The notes under the pieces are model-generated. The model saw only the letters and a list, made by a program, of their open reading frames with translations, was not told the origin of the DNA and did not search any database. A stretch of 64,000 nucleotides of DNA from assembly GCA_035771175.1 (NCBI GenBank), contig CM069598.1, positions 18,824,438 to 18,888,437 on the forward strand, written 5' to 3'. The DNA comes from Paratinospora sagittata. Lineage: Eukaryota; Streptophyta; Magnoliopsida; Ranunculales; Menispermaceae. This document shows positions 32,156 through 43,803 of this stretch, piece by piece. Within the stretch, counting starts at the first letter, position 1. Every line of letters begins with the position of its first letter. Position numbers and translations under genes: made by a program.

Positions 32156-32892
32156 TTATACGGATAGAATAGGAAATACTTGAATTACAAACACAACCCA
32201 AAATGCATGAGACATAAGTGAAAAGGAAAAAAAACAATAGTTAAGTTGTAAATTATTGTTTTGCACTTCTTTACATCGAAAGTAATTTTTTTAAATAAAA
32301 AAATACAACTATCTTTTGAAAAACAATTTTGACTGTTTAACACCAAAGGCATCACCATAGAAAGTTGAAATACTTTTATTATAATAACATAAATTAATGT
32401 AAATTATCTTAGGAGAGTATTTTTTGCTAGGCTATGCTAAGTAGACTGTAGAGGGAGGCTAAATTGATCAGCACTTGATGTTATGGCACAAAGAGGTCAA
32501 AAAAGAGCTCAAAGAGCACAACTTTGGTACTTATAGGGGGACTTCAAGTCTTAGCTTCTTGATATAGTAAAATGCTCATTTTTTTTTTTGTTTTTGAGGA
32601 CTGACACAAGATCACATGTAATTGGGACCCTAGTAGGGTAGCAAAGACAAGAGTAATGACAAAAAACACATGACATGGGACCTAGACTTGAACCATGTAG
32701 CCCATGTACAGTCTAATTCCCACATAGGAAGAATACATCCCCACTTATTTATATACAAGGGGAGTAATAGCGGTTTGGATGCCAGTCGCTAGGGCAAGCT
32801 TCCAGTAGCAAAGTGAAATGTTCTTGACTACTAAACCAAGTGGTCATTTGCATTGAGTAATAATTAGTTCTTAATGTATTACAATTATATTT
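32156..32892. other. Intergenic stretch left of the MULE
   Basis: About 740 bp without a supportable gene. A GGACCTAGACTTGAACC-like segment near 32690 and ACTACTAAACCAAGTGGTC near 32840 look like debris of a repeat, but no ends were found. Confidence 0.5.
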
Positions 32893-32937
32893 GAAAACAG
32901 CTAAATGAACCCCACTTATGGACTATCTACACCCCAG
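32893..32937 (+). repeat. Left terminal inverted repeat of the MULE
   Basis: GAAAACAGCTAAATGAACCCCACTTATGG-type end, continuing to CCCAGTC. It aligns with the right end (45620-45664, minus) with roughly two thirds identity and one gap. The repeat may extend weakly inwards through a C/T-rich stretch. Confidence 0.65.
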
Positions 32938-33509
32938 TCACTAACACAACCCCACCCTAAAACATATATACTCTACCCACCCTAGTCAAAAATACAAAAA
33001 TCCTAAACTACCCTTCACCCTAACGTACCCCACCCCAAACCCCTCTCTCGGTTTCTTCTTTTTCTCCACCAATTCTTCTCTTCTAAAACTCTTCCAAAAC
33101 CCTAGCTATTAACTTCAAAGCCCACTATTTTTATCTTTTTATCTTAGTTTGAAAAATATTGGTTGTAGGGGAGCATCATTTTGACCCCATTGGGAGCAAA
33201 TCACCACTCTCCATTTTCGTGCGTTTTTCAACGATTGATCTTTTGAATCGGTAAGAAATGCATGGTTTAATAGTTATTTTTGTTTCTATTCACTTTTATT
33301 CATGAAATGCAATATGTATGGATGTTTTTCGATGTATTTGGCGCAAAAAATAGGTAAGAACGAAGGTCATCACCATGAACAACCTTCATTCTAAGGTCGG
33401 CCACACAAGACCGACCCTACTTTGTACAAGTTGGTCTATCAAGGCCGACCCTGCCTGAAATTCTTTTTATTTAAATAAATAGTGATTAACCATTTTATTG
33501 TGTACAGAT

Positions 33510-35696
33510 ATGTTGAGGATACGCAACACTACTTCTAGTGAGCAAAGTGGGTCACACACTCGACTTACAACATCAGAGAGAAGACGTAGGCACACTGAAA
33601 CCAATTTACCGGCCATTGCAGATGTTGCACAACAAGAAGAACAAGAAGAAGAGCAAATAGACGAGACAAACACGCAACACACTGGCCAAGAGAGCCAGTA
33701 CACTAAAGAAGGTGATAGGGCCCCTGTCTCATTTCCGGAAGGCCCTACCGATCCCTCTGTCCCTACTAGTTTCAAGAGTCATATTTCTGCAGCTATATAG
33801 GTTGGCGAAGTAAATCTTCATCCCTAGTGTATAGTAAATTTGTTGTTGACGGTTATATCTTGTTAATATTGACCATTCATATTTGTTTTAGTTGGTTTTC
33901 TTTTTTCTTTACAGCATCGACCCCTACTTAGGTGCATAAATCATGGAGCACAGGTGGCTGAGTGGAATCTAAAATGCCACCCCGAGCAAGAAAGATTTAA
34001 AGAAATCATAAATGGATTAGGGTTGAGTCCCCTGATCGGTTGCTTGTACACGCACGCCAACAAGACACCGATTGCTGCATTTGTGGAGAGATGGCAACCA
34101 GAAACGAACACATTTCACCTTCCTTTTGGTGAAATGACAATTACCCTTGATGATGTTGCGATACTTCTCAACATTCCTGTCACGGGCAGATTCGTCTCAG
34201 CCATACCAATGGACAACAACGATGCAACCGAATTATTGGTGCAATGGCTGGGAGTTTCATTTAGTGATACGAAGGAGGAGGTCAATAATGGGAAATGGCA
34301 ATCTATGGCTAAGCACTGGTTGAAAGCCAGATTTGGTACCCCCAAGCAAGCAGGCATCCCCTACCCCCCAGTGGAGTGCACGACGAGGGCATTTCTATTA
34401 TTCTTGCTAGGGTGCACACTGTTCTGTGACAAGACATCAACACGGGTCCCCGTTGCTTATCTTCAATTGCTCATGCACGTGCACATGATTCATATGTATT
34501 CATGGGGTGCCGCATGTCTTGCGTATCTGTATCGTCAGCTTGGATGTGCGACGAGGGCCTCAGTTTGACAGATTGCAGGGTATCTCACCCTGCTTGAGGT
34601 ATATATGCATCATTTCACACTTAATGTATGTTCTATATCAAAGATGTTTCAATAATGATTTTAATACAAAATGTGTATGATAGGGTTGGTTGTATGACCA
34701 TTTTCCTTTAATTCGTCCCCGTGTCAACCCTTCATATCAATATAATCTACCACAGACCCAAATGTGGGCTCTAAAAAAAAAGATGGGATTAAATGAGGAT
34801 CACGTGGTCACACTGCATAAGGCATTTGATATGTTACGCCCTCATGAGGTCAGTGACAAAGTTTAAGAATTCAATATAGTTTTATTTATAACTATGATTG
34901 TTATTAACATTGTGTTGTTGGTTTAATTATTTATATTAAATTTGTTCAGGTATATTGGGACCCATAATTTGATTTGAGAGAGACTTGACCAATCTCAGAG
35001 TTTGTTTTTTTTTTCTATGGTTGTATAAAGTGTGGACGTTGTGGAACCCTATTATCCTGATAGGGTTTTTTGCCAATTAGGCCATGTACAGACAATTCTT
35101 CCTTGGGCTCTTCGTCCATTAAAAGCAACTCGGGGTTCCTCAACTGGTCAATACCAAGTGAAGTATTACTATGATCAAATATGGGAGAGATGGGATAGTG
35201 GTGTACTTTCTGCTTGAGCTCGGGGTGAGTATCTACGCAGTACGTGAGATGCTGCTCCAGACACCTCAAGTGGTTTACATCTATATCTCACCCGATCATT
35301 GAGAACCCAACACGTCAGGATCCTGCCAATTCTCAACAAAGATATATGTTTGATGATGATACCACCCTAGTAATAAAGTTTGCATTCCTCTTTATATCGA
35401 ATTAGATTTATCTGTTATTGACATGTAATTGTTGATTTGCATTGGGATATGTACAACAGAGAAACAGATAAGCCATGGACATCACATTACAATGGATGTC
35501 CATGCCTGAACCAGAAGTAACAGTTCGTAGTGCGAGAATCTCCATGGAGCTAATTGTTGGTGTTTCATCTGCGCTGAACATCTGTGATGAAGTGGGGCCT
35601 TCCTTTACGATGGAAGAAGAAAAAGGGCAGGGGCCATCAATGCCAAGGTGCGATGAAGCTGGTCCGTCAGGGTTTAGAGCATATTCACGCAAATAG
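33510..35696 (+). pseudogene. Plant mobile domain (PMD) gene, MAIN/MAIL-like, decayed
   Basis: The exon start at 33510 gives MLRIRNTTSSEQS and an acidic region (QQEEQEEEQIDE) ending SHISAAI, then a TAG where Trp is usual. The main exon, 33915-34598, contains the PMD core: CINHGAQVAEWNLKCH, GLSPLIG, FVERWQPETNTFHLPFGEM, TLDDVAILLNIPV and YSWGAACLAYLYRQLG. A TGA at 34566 interrupts it. Exons 34684-34848 (GWLYDHFPLIRPR, MLRPHE) and 34950 onward (VYWDP, then VVEPYYPDRVFCQLG) follow with GT-AG borders and more stops. Intact PMD proteins such as MAIN and MAIL1 act in the nucleus in transposon silencing and genome stability. This copy lies inside the MULE and is not functional. Confidence 0.85.
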
Positions 35697-35849
35697 AGAG
35701 GACAATAGCTTCACTAGTGTCTGTTTATTATTTTTTTTAGGGTGCAAGTACATGTAATGATTTTGTTTATTGTCTATCATGCATCTTGAGAGGATTTGCA
35801 AAATTTGGTGAATGAAATTTCCTTTATGTTGATACTATTGTGAATGTAT

Positions 35850-37743
35850 TGTTATCTTAATTAACCCCATGACATGAATATTTTTGATGATTCCAAATAT
35901 CTTCAGTTGGTCTATCTAATGATCTTGTCAAGTGTTTCAGATTTATCAAGAATCAAGATCAAGGAATTGTGATCACAAGCCTATTGAACATCAAAGTAGA
36001 GTTCCGAGTCTGTCAATACTTAAAATGTAAAGTCTATCGATCAACTTACTCTTAGCAAGATTTTTATCGTCTGCATATTTTGATCGTAACATTTTAATCG
36101 TACCTTATGTTTTTAAAGTATTTGATTTGATTAAAAGAAACAATGATGTTTTATCGAGTTTATTTGAGAAATCAAAACCATTTTCATAAAAGTCTTTTAG
36201 GACGCTAATGTTTTAGCAGCGCCTTCTTGGACTTGATGAGTCAGGACGCTGATAAAATGTTAGGACGCTCAAGGTTGAATTGAACTGATTAATAAGGACG
36301 CTTACTTGTTAGTAGTGACCTTTCTTTATCAACCTCTGAGAATATCAGGACGCTGACTTAGTTTCTGCTCGCTGAAATATCTTTTTGTTTTTAAGTGATT
36401 TCTATCTGTAAGGACGCTGATAAGTTATAAGTTGAATAAATTATCAGGACGCTACTTGCGTAGGGCGCCCTCATTTTTAAAATCAACTTAAATAACTTTC
36501 AAGACGCTTACCGTCTGTCAGCGCACTTAACATTGTTTTAAAAATATTTTTAATAGTTAAGGACGCTTACTCTTGAGTAGCGCCCTCGTGTGTCAAATAT
36601 CTTTAAAACAAAGCAGGACGCTTACTGCGAAGTAGCGCACTCATGAGTTAAGTAGTTTAATTATCAAAGCAAGTCAGGATGCTTACTATTCAGTAGCGTC
36701 CTCACTTCATTGTTCAGTAGGGCGCTGATGTTTTATGAGTGCCCTCAAAGGAACAAAATGACATAAATGATATTTTTACTGTTCTGACATGTACGTATTT
36801 TTCGCCACCTTTTTAGAACAACTTTTTGTACAAAATCAATTTTCTGTATTTGTAAGAGATATTTTCTGATTCACGAACCACGTCTTCTAAACCTTTCCTT
36901 ATTCGTGTATCTGGAGAAAAACAAAATATTCATGAATCGTGCAGTTGTCATTTTTGTGGTATATTCTAGCTATTGTGAGTAAACGTTCATATTTGAAATT
37001 CAAATTCAAATTAATAACAACTTCATCTCTACAAGTCTATAAATACAGACACTTGACAATTTGTTAAGACCACCGAAAATTCTCTGAGCTAAAACACTTT
37101 TTGAAAGTTAGTCGAATTTTCATCTGGTCAAGAAAACGCTTAAGTCATTCTGTTTTTACAGTAGTTTTCTTTGAGACTTTACGTATTTAAAAGATTTTTA
37201 TATTGAGCAAACATCTTATCTTTATCTAAAAATCTATTTGAAGTTTTGAACTGTTTTCACTCAAATCGTTCAACACTGTTTTAACTTATATCATTCTTGC
37301 TGAAAGAGTAATTTGAGAGATAGTTCATAGGATAAAGTTGTATTCAATTTCATATCCTGTATACTGTATCAAAGTTGTAACAATAGTTAGATAAACTACT
37401 GAGTTGATATTCTATATTCAACAAGGTATGGTCTTCTCACACCCGTAAGTTGAGATAGGTTGGACTCACGCCTGTAAGCTGAGCAGTGTAACGGTTGTTC
37501 TCACACCCGCAAGTTGAGAAAAGGTGTAATGGTATGATTCTCACCCGTAAGAGAATCCCTTAGTGACAGGGTTAAAATCCTAACTGAGGAGGTTAGGTAG
37601 TGGACATATGCAAGTAGCCGAACCACTATAAATCGGCTGTGCATATTTGTTTATTTTCTGCACTGTATCTTTGCCATTGTTATTAGTTTTTAAATTGTCT
37701 AAGTGTCCAATTCATCCTCCTCTTGGACATATTTGGGCCAACA
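35850..37743 (+). mobile_element. Solo LTR, Copia/Sirevirus-like (1,894 bp, TSD TGTAT)
   Basis: It starts TGTTATCTTAATTAACC, ends GGGCCAACA, and is flanked by TGTAT at 35845-35849 and 37744-37748. The end, CCAATTCATCCTCCTCTTGGAC..GGGCCAACA, resembles Sirevirus-type Copia LTR ends. The left half holds about ten AGGACGCT motifs (36198-36740). The right half (37430-37560) holds repeated CTCACACCCGTAAGTTGAG. A TATAAATAC-like box lies near 37039. No coding sequence. Confidence 0.88.
36195..36760 (+). repeat. AGGACGCT hairpin repeats in the solo LTR
   Basis: AGGACGCTTACT is followed 5-20 bases later by its near complement AGTAGCGCCCTC or AGTAGCGTCCTC. The pair recurs in diverged forms at irregular spacing of about 45-80 bp. 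Single AGGACGCT copies lie between. Each pair could fold into a hairpin. Confidence 0.8.
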
Positions 37744-37759
37744 TGTATTAGTTGTTATT

Positions 37760-39190
37760 TTCACCTCGAGACGTTGTCTTTATGTTTGTGAACACGTCAT
37801 GTCAACATTCGAACCTCGTTTGGGTGGTGGGGTGTCTTACCCCAATTTTACCTGACCCGTACCCCACATTAGAGTTACGAGTGGGGAACTGTACCCCTCC
37901 GCCCAAACTAACCCAAAATTATTACAAACACGTCAAAAACTTGATGGAATGCATCCCAATGCATAATGGAATGAGAAAATGCAAAAAAACAGAGAAATAC
38001 GAGGGTCGGCCATCATCTACCGAATGATTTAAAGGACGATCGATCCTGATCAACCGAACAGAGATGTGTTAGCCAAAATTCAAAATCCCGATTGTCCTTT
38101 ACAACAGTTGGTCTATGATGGTTGACCTTATCTTTTCCTTGATTTTTTTGCATTTTCCCCTTTCATCATGTATTGCCATACATTCCATAAAGTTTTTGAC
38201 ATATTTACAATAATTCTGGGTTAGTTTGGACAGGGGGTACCATTCCCCACTCGTAACTCTAATGTGGGGTACGGGTAGGAAACGGTACCTCGCCGCCCAA
38301 ACTAACCCGAAATTGTTGCAAATATGTCAAAAATTTGATGGAATGTATCGCAATACATGATGGAAGGAGTAAATGCAAAAAAATCAGGGAAAAGATAAGG
38401 TCGGCCATCATAGTCCGACTGTTGTAAAAGACGGTCGGTATTTGAATTTTGGCCAACACCTCTCTATTCGGTTGATTAGGACCGACAGTCCTTTAAGTCG
38501 TTTGGTAGATGACGGCCGACCCTCGTATTTCCCTGATTTTGTTTGCATTTTCCCTTTTCATTTTGCATTGGGATGCATTCCATCAAGTTTTTACCGTGTT
38601 TGTAATAATTATGGGTTAGTTTGGGCGGCGGGGTACCGTTCCCCACTCATAACTCTAATGTGGGGTATGGGTCGAGTACAGTTAGGGTACGATACCCCAC
38701 CGCCCAAATGAGGTCCGAATGTTGACATAACGTGTTCATAGACAAAAAAACAACGTCTCGAGGGGAACAATACCATTCCCCACCCGTATCCCACATTAGA
38801 GTTAGGAGAGGGGAACGGTATCCCACAGCCCAAACTAACACGAAATTGTTAAAAACATGTCCAAAATATGATGAAATGCATTCTAATGCATGATAGAAAG
38901 GGAAAATGCAAAAAAACTCGAGAAAAAAGAGGGTCGAGCATCATATACCAATTGTTATAAATGAGGGTCGGTATTTGAATTTTGGCCAACACCTTTCTGT
39001 TTGGTTGATCAGGACCGATCGTGATTTAAATCGTTCGGTAAATGGTGCCCAACCCTCGTATTTCCCCAATTTTTTTGGCATTTTCTCCTTCCATTATGAA
39101 TTGGGGTGCATTCCATCAAGTTTTTGACGTGTTTTTAACAATTTCGGGTTAGTTTGGACGGCGGGATACCGTTCTCCACTCGTAAGGTGA
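37760..39190. repeat. Array of long palindromes in the MULE
   Basis: The block CCCCACTCGTAACTCTAATGTGGGG or its complement appears near 37860, 38245, 38640 and 38785, with a partial copy at 39170. Between blocks lie inverted arms of about 170 bp: GCCCAAACTAACCC, TGATGGAATGCATYCCAATGCAT, TGCAAAAAA, GGTCGGCCATCAT, and the same in reverse. So units near 37880-38240, 38290-38625 and 38830-39160 are each an imperfect palindrome of about 330-380 bp. There is no coding potential. The array lies between the PMD gene and the transposase gene. Confidence 0.85.
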
Positions 39191-39339
39191 ACTTTGACAT
39201 AACATACATATATACAAAAATAGAATAATAATTCAAACATCCAAAACAACATAGTATTATTCGAAGACAACAAATTTGTCTATATCATCAACATCGAAGT
39301 CAATTACATCTTTTGTATCCACATTTCAAAATAAAAAAG

Positions 39340-39540
39340 TCTATACATATCTTCATGTCCCTATATGTCAACATTTCCAAAAAGAGAAAAACATGACTAA
39401 ACATGTCAACATTTCCAAAAAATATGTTGACATCCCTTTACATATCAACATTTTCAAAAATAAAACAAGTCTAGACATGACAACATTTCTAAAAAAACAT
39501 GTTGATATCTCCTTACATATCAACATTTCCAAAATAACTA
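39340..39540 (+). repeat. Tandem repeats of ATGTCAACATTTCCAAAA type
   Basis: CATATCAACATTTCCAAAA or CATGTCAACATTTCCAAAA recurs about every 30-55 bp between a few A/C-rich spacers. The run ends at the stop codon of the minus-strand OTU exon. Confidence 0.75.
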
Positions 39541-40643
39541 GTCATTGTCTAAGACTACTAGTACATCTTGTCTATCACCTGCATTGCTTGTCACTCTGAT
39601 ACCTTCAACATTAAAAACAAAATACGGGGTTTCCCATCCATGTGCCTGTTGTAGTCGGAATCTACGCCAATCTGGTGATATGGGAGGTATCGGTAATGCA
39701 GGGGCAAACATCACCTGTGGAAAGTACAATATTACAATCATTATATTCATTATTCTATAATTTACATTGAAATAAAATACAAAAAGAGAACAATTTTTAC
39801 CTGCACAAAGTGGTTATCATTCACGTAACCAATGCCAATCACTCGCTTCAATGGGAATGGTGGAGGCTTAGTTCTGAGGGGAAAAAATGTAAGACACTTA
39901 AATAAAAGCACCAACATGACATTGTATGTTGATGCTATCAACAACCCCATATCTGGGAAAGTCATTCACTTCTCTCGGGGTGCCATAGGGTCACTACACT
40001 GTAGAGAACTCATAATCTCTTGAACCTTCTTAACACTACTGAAAATGGCTGTGTAGTGTGCCTCAAACCTTTGTACCTCTCTCAGTAAGTCACCTCTGAC
40101 TTCGCTCCAACCATTTGTTCCCATACCTATGAACTCAACTATGACTCGGTACCCACAATGTCCATCGACCATAACATCTCTGACATGGGCTATGTACTGA
40201 TGCCAACCAGGAGGGAGTTGAACTAAATATCCATGAGATCCATCAGACATTTGTAAGCGTGTTTTGTGGACCTTCCTTGGTTCATCATTCTTCAGTTTGG
40301 TCTTTTGCAATGATGAGATTGATGAACGAGTGGAGTACGAAGACAAAACATGCTCAAACCATGAGGGATCTTGTTTTGTAGACTGATCACTCTTCCTAGT
40401 CGGCCGCCCTTTTGTTTTCTTCTTGTCTACGGGCACAGTAAGAGAAGAGGTCGATTGAGCAACTATCTCTCTAATTTTCTGTACAATTTTAGCTCTTCTA
40501 GAGGCATCAGAACTATTAAATTTATCCTCAAGCAGACCCAACTCAGCCCTAAAATTAAAATCCATCTCGTTGTCCTCTACTTTCACAGGAGTAAGAACTA
40601 GTTTTTTCCAATGGGCATCCACGTCAGCGAGAGGTATGTGCAT
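39538..40643 (-). pseudogene. OTU-like C-terminal part of the MULE transposase gene
   Basis: This is the longest undamaged part of the gene: 225 codons (40643-39966), continuing in 39965-39800 and a final exon at about 39715-39538. It keeps the OTU catalytic Cys in DGHCGYR and a candidate His in NDNHFVQV. A Lys/Arg linker (KKKTKGRPTRKSD) separates it from the SWIM region. The OTU fold is found in deubiquitinases, but activity here is only inferred. Confidence 0.75.
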
Positions 40644-41065
40644 GCTACATTGTTTTCACAAAGTAAGTTCATGTGTGCATGGCAATCTATGCGTTCTGTG
40701 TAACACACATCCACATAAATTTTGGTCCAACCCAACACTCTCACCACGAGCTAACTCCTCCCATATCTTGTCTAGTACAGCTCTAGAGATGAACCCACGC
40801 AAATGCATGAATGTAGAATCGTGGAAGTGAAGTGATACTGAACAATATTCAAACTATTTTCAAATGATGACTTGATCTCTGTGTGTTACAAAGCCAACAT
40901 TGTATTGATTGCGGTCCATGATGTCTCGAAGCTGCCTTGAGAAGAATCTAAAGTTCTCTTCAGCTTGGAATGTGCACTCTCCACCCTATTGGTTGTAGTA
41001 TTGCCAAGGTGCATAAATTGATCTATCCATGCCTTCACAAATTTTTTCCTGTGGGGTACCAACCA

Positions 41066-43803
41066 TGTCACAACACCCCTGACGTAGGCTGATGTCATGA
41101 CCGACACAATGTACTATACACTGTATATACCCATATACAGTATACAATACATTGTCAGCCTCAATGGACATTCACAATAATTCCCAAAATTTTTAGAAAT
41201 TTTAACATCTCCCCATAAAATGGACAAGTCACATTTTTCCCTGATATACCACAAATTAAATCATATAGATATATATAGTTAATTCATCCACACATCTAGC
41301 CTTTCACATTTCATTCATTTATCAAATCATATCATCTCTTCTTTCCACCATGTAATTATGTAATCATGTACGACATCATTAGCATTTCATAATCCAATAT
41401 ATTCAGCTTTCTTGTATATGCCCACACATCTCATCTAGATGATAATACATATATATAATGTGTGATATATATATATCAAACTAACACAAGTATAATCCAT
41501 TACTCCAATGCATACATACATCAACAAAGTAAAGATCCGGGTCACGAGTCGATCACTCTCTAACTTTCCTTTTTTCCTTTTAACTCTGTACCTGAAATAT
41601 TGAAGAAATGGAGTGAGCAATCAACAAGCTCAGTGAATATATCTCTTGATATGACAATCATATACATTTAGGAAAATATGAAATTTAAAATCATTTAAAA
41701 CAATTATTAAAGGCATACATCATTCAACGAATATACCATACATGTCAACAACATAGATTTCATGATTTTTCAAGAAAACAATGCATTATTTTCAACTAAA
41801 ACCACAATCTTCCTCCTTCTCGTAATGAAGCGGGTACGAACTCCTTATTATGCACCGATAAGGAGCCTACGCTCGGACCTCACATTACTTAATTCACAGT
41901 CATTTCAAGGATCTAAAATCCTTGTTAGGACAGACCTACCGACGATGAAGTTATGCATAACACTTATCCGGGTCTAATTCCTAACGAAATGACAACATAT
42001 GCGATCTGCCTTCGCACTTCTCGCATACTCCAAATGCCAAAATCATTTTGAATGATCAATAAAATACAATGCATTTATGTATATAGCATGTTTACAGTTA
42101 AACATTTCATATAAATAAAATGTCATACAAGAACCAAAATCAAGAAAATATACTCACAGTACAAGACTTTTCAACTTAAATACAATCACCGTCGCTTTCG
42201 AGTCCAGTTCCACTTTAAATCCAACTACCTCAACCTATCACAACCACTCCATAATTCAATTTCATTTATTCATATCTATTTACATATTTAATTTCTCAAC
42301 TCACTTCAAATCACTAATAATAAAGATCAACTTGAAAAATCTTATACACATTCTGTGAATTTAGATTCCAACTCAATTTAGGACTCATAAGCAGTTGAAG
42401 AAACTACTATCTCGTTTCTGTGGTCAATCTAGATATTTTCACAAGAAAAAACAGTGAAAATAGATTTCCAATTCATATTTTCACTAATTCTTAGTTTTAT
42501 TTTTCTACTGGAACATATATCAATTTTATTAAAAATATAGTACATTCTTAAAATTATTCTGTCCACATCGACACGTGTAAAATCAGTCATACTACCATTC
42601 TACTACCTTCAACAGGTATTTTACTAAGGTTTTACACGTTCGCGAAGGTCACAAAAGTAAATTTTACTCATCAAAACCATATATTTAGTTACTAAAAATA
42701 TCAAATTATATCCAAAAATTACAATCTTAGCATCGAAACGTCCGGAATTCAGTTCTCTAAGATTCTATGATCTCAAATCGGAGTTTAACTGGATTCCAAT
42801 TCCATTTTATTCACTGAAAATAATCACAGTACTGTTCATTGGAAACATGGATAATTTTTACTAAAATTGTCAAACGGTCTCCAAAAATTATGAAATTAGC
42901 ATTGATGGACTCACAAGAGTTCATTCTACCATTTTATAGCCTTAAACTGGAGTTTCATCGAGTTTTAATATGATTCGAAAGGTTTCCAATATAAACTCTA
43001 ACTTCCAATAAACTTCCAACAGCCATAAAAATTAAAAATGATCAAATAAATGAAATCTAACCACATATTCAGGGCTCCTACAATCTCGGGAGTGTTTTTC
43101 AACCTTTCGAGCAAATTTTCATTCAAGTTGGGTCAAAACCCCAATTTTAAAAACGCCGTAAAAAGATTCTCATAACTAAAATTACTCCGCTAGAATCGTC
43201 ATACACTAGTTAAAGATCAATTTCACGGACGAAAAATAGCAAAAATAGCTTACTGGCACGTCAGATTTCACCGCGAATCCATCGTTTCCTCTTTTTCTTC
43301 TTCCTTCTTCTCCGTTCTTCTTTCTTCTCTTTCTCTTCTGCAACTTCTTTCCTTCTTTTTATTTATTTTTGGACGTTGGTGAGGTTTTGAGAGATTAGAT
43401 TAGACTAGAAATGAGATGATAAGTATATATAAAAAATGATCCTATGCGCCTCATCTAACTTAATAAAGCAACTTCTCCATCTTAATATTTAACTTTCATT
43501 CATTAAATCATACTATTCATTAATTCATTAAATCATACTACAATCCACATATTTAATTAACCAACCCCATAAATTAATCAATTTAATTTAACTCCATTTT
43601 TTAACTTGTAAGCACCCTATAGGATGATCTCATACGTATCATCTTCATTTAATAATTTTATTTCTTTACTAATACCCCTTAAATCTAGCATGTATTTTCA
43701 TATATGCATATATTTGCGTCTTACGTATAAAATACGTGTATTATATATCTTGATATACGCATAATTTAACGTATGTATTTAATTAAAACTACGGGGTGTT
43801 ACA
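41066..43803 (-). mobile_element. Solo LTR, family B long form (2,738 bp, TSD AACCA)
   Basis: On minus it starts TGTAACACCCCGTAGTTTTAATT at 43803 and ends GGGGTGTTGTGACA at 41066. It is flanked by AACCA at 41061-41065 and 43804-43808. The transposase frame rejoins (MTW/LVPHRKK) when it is removed. The first 800 bp or so match solo LTR 16128-17185, after which the two differ. An ACTGTATATACCCATATACAGT hairpin lies near 41119. Non-coding. Confidence 0.9.

Noticed and set aside
34115..34357. Minus-strand frame inside the PMD exon
   Set aside because: It is a shadow of the conserved PMD coding frame on plus.
40986..41171. Apparent N-terminal extension (MSVMTSAYVRGVVTW) of the transposase frame
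   Set aside because: Those codons belong to the end of solo LTR 41066-43803. The true upstream sequence lies beyond 43803.
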